This document shows positions 4,396 to 6,225 of a stretch of 6,225 bases of DNA, piece after piece (position 1 is the first letter of the stretch; every line of letters starts with the position of its first letter). The notes under the pieces were generated by a model that was given only the letters and a program-made list of their open reading frames with translations, searched no databases and was not told where the DNA came from. A program made the translations under genes and the position numbers. The DNA lies in contig JBAYVY010000227.1 of assembly GCA_041674345.1 (NCBI GenBank), positions 1 through 6,225 on the forward strand, given 5' to 3'. The stretch comes from JBAYVY01 sp041674345 (lineage in GTDB: Bacteria; Planctomycetota; Phycisphaerae; Phycisphaerales; Zrk34).

Positions 4396-6048
4396 TCATT
4401 TCCCATTCCGCAACCCCACCACCCCCGCCTCCACGCTCCCCGCCTTCCACACCGCCCTGACCGCCATCTTCTCATTCGTCATCGGGCAATCCGTGCGATA
4501 GTGCGCCCCCCGGCTCTCGGTGCGCCACATCGCCGCGCGGGTAATCAGCGCCCCGACCAGCAGCGCGTTCTGCACTTCCCAACCGGCCCGCTCGTCGAAA
4601 ATCTTGTCCAGCGTGTACCGCGCCCAGAAATCAAACATCTCCGCCACTTCCGCCAATCTTCCGCCGACACGCTCGATGCCCACGTGACGCCACATCACGC
4701 TGCGCAGCGACGACCGCACGTCCGAAATGTCCAGCTCGCTGCGATCCGACGGCCGAATATCCGCCACGACCTTGATCGGCATGCTCACCGATTGCGTGGC
4801 CGCCTCCTGGCAAATACGCCCCGCGATTTCACCGCACACCAGGCCTTCCAGCAGCGAGTTGCTCGCCAGTCGGTTCGCGCCGTGCAGCCCGGTGCATGCC
4901 ACTTCGCCGCAGGCGTACAGGCCGGGCACGTTCGTCCTGGCCGATTCATCCACCAGCACGCCGCCGATCATGTAGTGCATCGCCGGGCGGATCGGTATGA
5001 GTTGTTTGCGGGGGTCGATCTCGAACTTGGCCAGCAGCTTGAAAATGCCTGGAAACCGTTCGGGAAACGCATCGCCGAGGTGTCGGGCGTCCAGGTACAC
5101 CTGCGCATCGGGGGCGCTGGAAATCTGTTCGAGTATCGCCCGCGCCACGATGTCGCGCGGAGCCAGTTCCGCCAGTTCATGCACGTCGGTCATAAACCGC
5201 CGGCCGTCGCGATTCACCAGCGTCGCCCCCTCGCCCCGCACCGCCTCGCTGATGAGCGAGCGCGACGCCCCGGCCACGTACAGCGTCGTCGGGTGAAACT
5301 GCTCGAACTCCATGTCCGCCAGCGCCGCGCCCGCCCGGTACGCCATCGCATGACCATCGCCCGTCGCGATCGACGGGTTGGTCGTCTCTCGATAAATCTG
5401 CCCCGTGCCCCCGGAAGCAAGTATCGTCGCCTTCGCCCAAATGACTTGCAGCCCGTATTTCGGATGGTGCGTGATCGCGCCCATGCACCGGCTGCCCGGC
5501 CCGGCTTCGCCGATGAGGTCCAGCGCGAAGCAATCCTCGAACAACCGCAACCGGTCGTGCGCCTTCGCCAGCCGAATCAGCGTCTCCGCCAGTTCCCTGC
5601 CCGTCGCGTCGCCGTTGGTGTGAACGATGCGACTGGCCGTGTGCCCGCCCTCGCGCCCCATCCGAATGTTGCCCGACTCATCGCGGTCCAGTTTCATGCC
5701 CTGGTCGATCAACTCACGCAACAACCTCGGCCCCTGCTCGATGATGCATCGCACCATTGCTTCATCGCACAACCCCGCGCCCGCTGTCAGCGTGTTGGCG
5801 ATGTGTTCGTCGAACGAATCATGCCGTTCGTCGAGCACCACCGCGATTCCGCCCTGCGCGTGGGCCGTGTTGGATTGCGACAGCTTCCCCTTGGCCAGCA
5901 CGATGACATCGCTGTGCCGCGAAGCGGCCAGCGCCGCGCGCAGCCCCGCCACGCCCGCGCCGATCACCAGCACATCGGTGAAAATCTGCGGCAGCAACAC
6001 CGCGCGAAACGGAATCAGATAGCGACGCTCGTCAAATATGCCGTGCAT
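4396..6048 (-). CDS. nadB: L-aspartate oxidase NadB
   Basis: This 550-residue FAD enzyme oxidises L-aspartate to iminoaspartate, the first step of de novo NAD synthesis; iminoaspartate then passes to quinolinate synthase NadA. Visible features are the dinucleotide-binding GAGVAG (30-35), SNTAHAQGGIA (59-69), REGGHTASRIVHTNGDATG (132-150), EAVRGEGA (268-275), PAMHYMIGGVLVD (355-367), GEVACTGLHGANRLASNSLLEG (381-402) and ESRGAHYRTDCP (511-522). Arg271, His358 and Arg393 match the substrate-site residues Arg290, His351 and Arg386 of E. coli NadB, aligned by eye. Length fits the family (about 540). The ATG at 6048 is preferred because MHGIFDERRYLIPF is the expected N-terminus; a GTG at 6117 would add 23 unsupported residues. 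No clear ribosome site is seen. No nadA or nadC is in the window. It follows a partial leftward gene and precedes the HIT gene. Confidence 0.95.
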   Translation of the reverse strand: MHGIFDERRYLIPFRAVLLPQIFTDVLVIGAGVAGLRAALAASRHSDVIVLAKGKLSQSNTAHAQGGIAVVLDERHDSFDEHIANTLTAGAGLCDEAMVRCIIEQGPRLLRELIDQGMKLDRDESGNIRMGREGGHTASRIVHTNGDATGRELAETLIRLAKAHDRLRLFEDCFALDLIGEAGPGSRCMGAITHHPKYGLQVIWAKATILASGGTGQIYRETTNPSIATGDGHAMAYRAGAALADMEFEQFHPTTLYVAGASRSLISEAVRGEGATLVNRDGRRFMTDVHELAELAPRDIVARAILEQISSAPDAQVYLDARHLGDAFPERFPGIFKLLAKFEIDPRKQLIPIRPAMHYMIGGVLVDESARTNVPGLYACGEVACTGLHGANRLASNSLLEGLVCGEIAGRICQEAATQSVSMPIKVVADIRPSDRSELDISDVRSSLRSVMWRHVGIERVGGRLAEVAEMFDFWARYTLDKIFDERAGWEVQNALLVGALITRAAMWRTESRGAHYRTDCPMTNEKMAVRAVWKAGSVEAGVVGLRNGK

Positions 6049-6118
6049 GGGGATATGGTAGGGACAAAGGGACGCCCCCGGAAGTAGCGCGCCGACAAAA
6101 ACCGGGGTGCATGACACC

Positions 6119-6225
6119 CTACGCGGCTTGTCGGAGTGGTGAGCCGCACAACCAGTAGTGGTTCCAGCGGTCGTCGTTGCTGAGCCACAGCGAGCGCAGG
6201 GCGAGGATCGGTTCGACGCCGGCGG
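6119..6225 (-). CDS. C-terminal end of an unidentified protein (partial)
   Basis: A minus-strand frame enters from the right edge and ends in TAG at 6121-6119. It encodes 34 complete codons: AGVEPILALRSLWLSNDD, then RWNHYWLCGSPLRQAA. Third codon positions are strongly G or C and the Trp-rich stretch looks like a folded domain end, so I take it as real coding sequence, cut by the window edge. I do not recognise the family. It lies upstream of nadB on the same strand, 70 bases before the preferred nadB start, so co-transcription is likely. Confidence 0.5.
   Translation of the reverse strand, partial: AGVEPILALRSLWLSNDDRWNHYWLCGSPLRQAA

Noticed and set aside
4501..6087. A 528-codon forward ORF opposite nadB
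   Set aside because: It is the antisense of a clearly recognised NadB gene. High GC at third positions removes stops from the opposite strand, and the product is Arg/His/Pro-rich with no recognisable domain.
6049..6117. Extended NadB start at GTG 6117
   Set aside because: The 23 added residues do not resemble known NadB N-termini, and MHGIFDERRYLIPF from ATG 6048 does.

Overview
The window looks like part of a GC-rich bacterial chromosome, most likely a planctomycete (Phycisphaerae-like). This rests on a short Hc1-type histone-like gene, on the sequence character of the NadB, HIT and UvrC-like proteins, and on the repeat style. The placement is an inference, since there is no rRNA or marker gene to confirm it.

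Layout: about 420 bases at the left edge hold no supported gene but carry a large nested inverted repeat. A rightward group follows: a 71-residue histone H1/Hc1-like protein (424-639), a FabZ-like hydroxyacyl-ACP dehydratase (842-1324), an MlaF-like ABC ATPase (1420-2391) and a UvrC-like protein without the C-terminal nuclease half (2384-3643, overlapping the ATPase gene by 8 bases). A leftward group meets it tail to tail: the last codons of an unidentified gene (6225-6119), L-aspartate oxidase NadB (6048-4396) and a HIT-family nucleotide hydrolase/transferase (4227-3697). The two groups converge within 53 bases at 3643/3697, in a hairpin-rich junction that contains both stop codons. The identified genes look like ordinary household functions (chromatin, fatty acid synthesis, lipid trafficking, DNA repair, NAD synthesis, nucleotide metabolism). 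Nothing indicates a defence island or prophage.

The striking part is between and inside these genes. There are seven long inverted repeats in about 4.4 kb, and most intergenic gaps hold one. Most have arms built from a short tandem word of 7 or 8 bases, with the reverse complement of the same words forming the other arm. The word differs from element to element: GGGACGAA-like octamers at 108-168, 2049-2184 and, degenerate, 2636-2740; GCGGGGT/GCGGCAT heptamers at 645-760; GGAAGTC-like heptamers at 1338-1404; TGATTTC at 3634-3710; CGAATGA/CGAAATC heptamers at 4250-4381. Two arm pairs are perfect over 31 and 39 bases. Two elements lie inside genes (the ABC ATPase and the UvrC-like gene) and keep the frame open, adding about 50 and 36 residues between conserved structural elements. 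No transposase or other coding capacity goes with them, so they would have to be moved or maintained in trans. This repeat class is the best candidate for something undescribed here.

Secondary points: the UvrC-like protein keeps four Fe-S-type cysteines but has lost key GIY-YIG residues; the HIT protein lacks the usual zinc-binding Cys pair; and an 11-base word, CCCCCGGAAGT, recurs three times.
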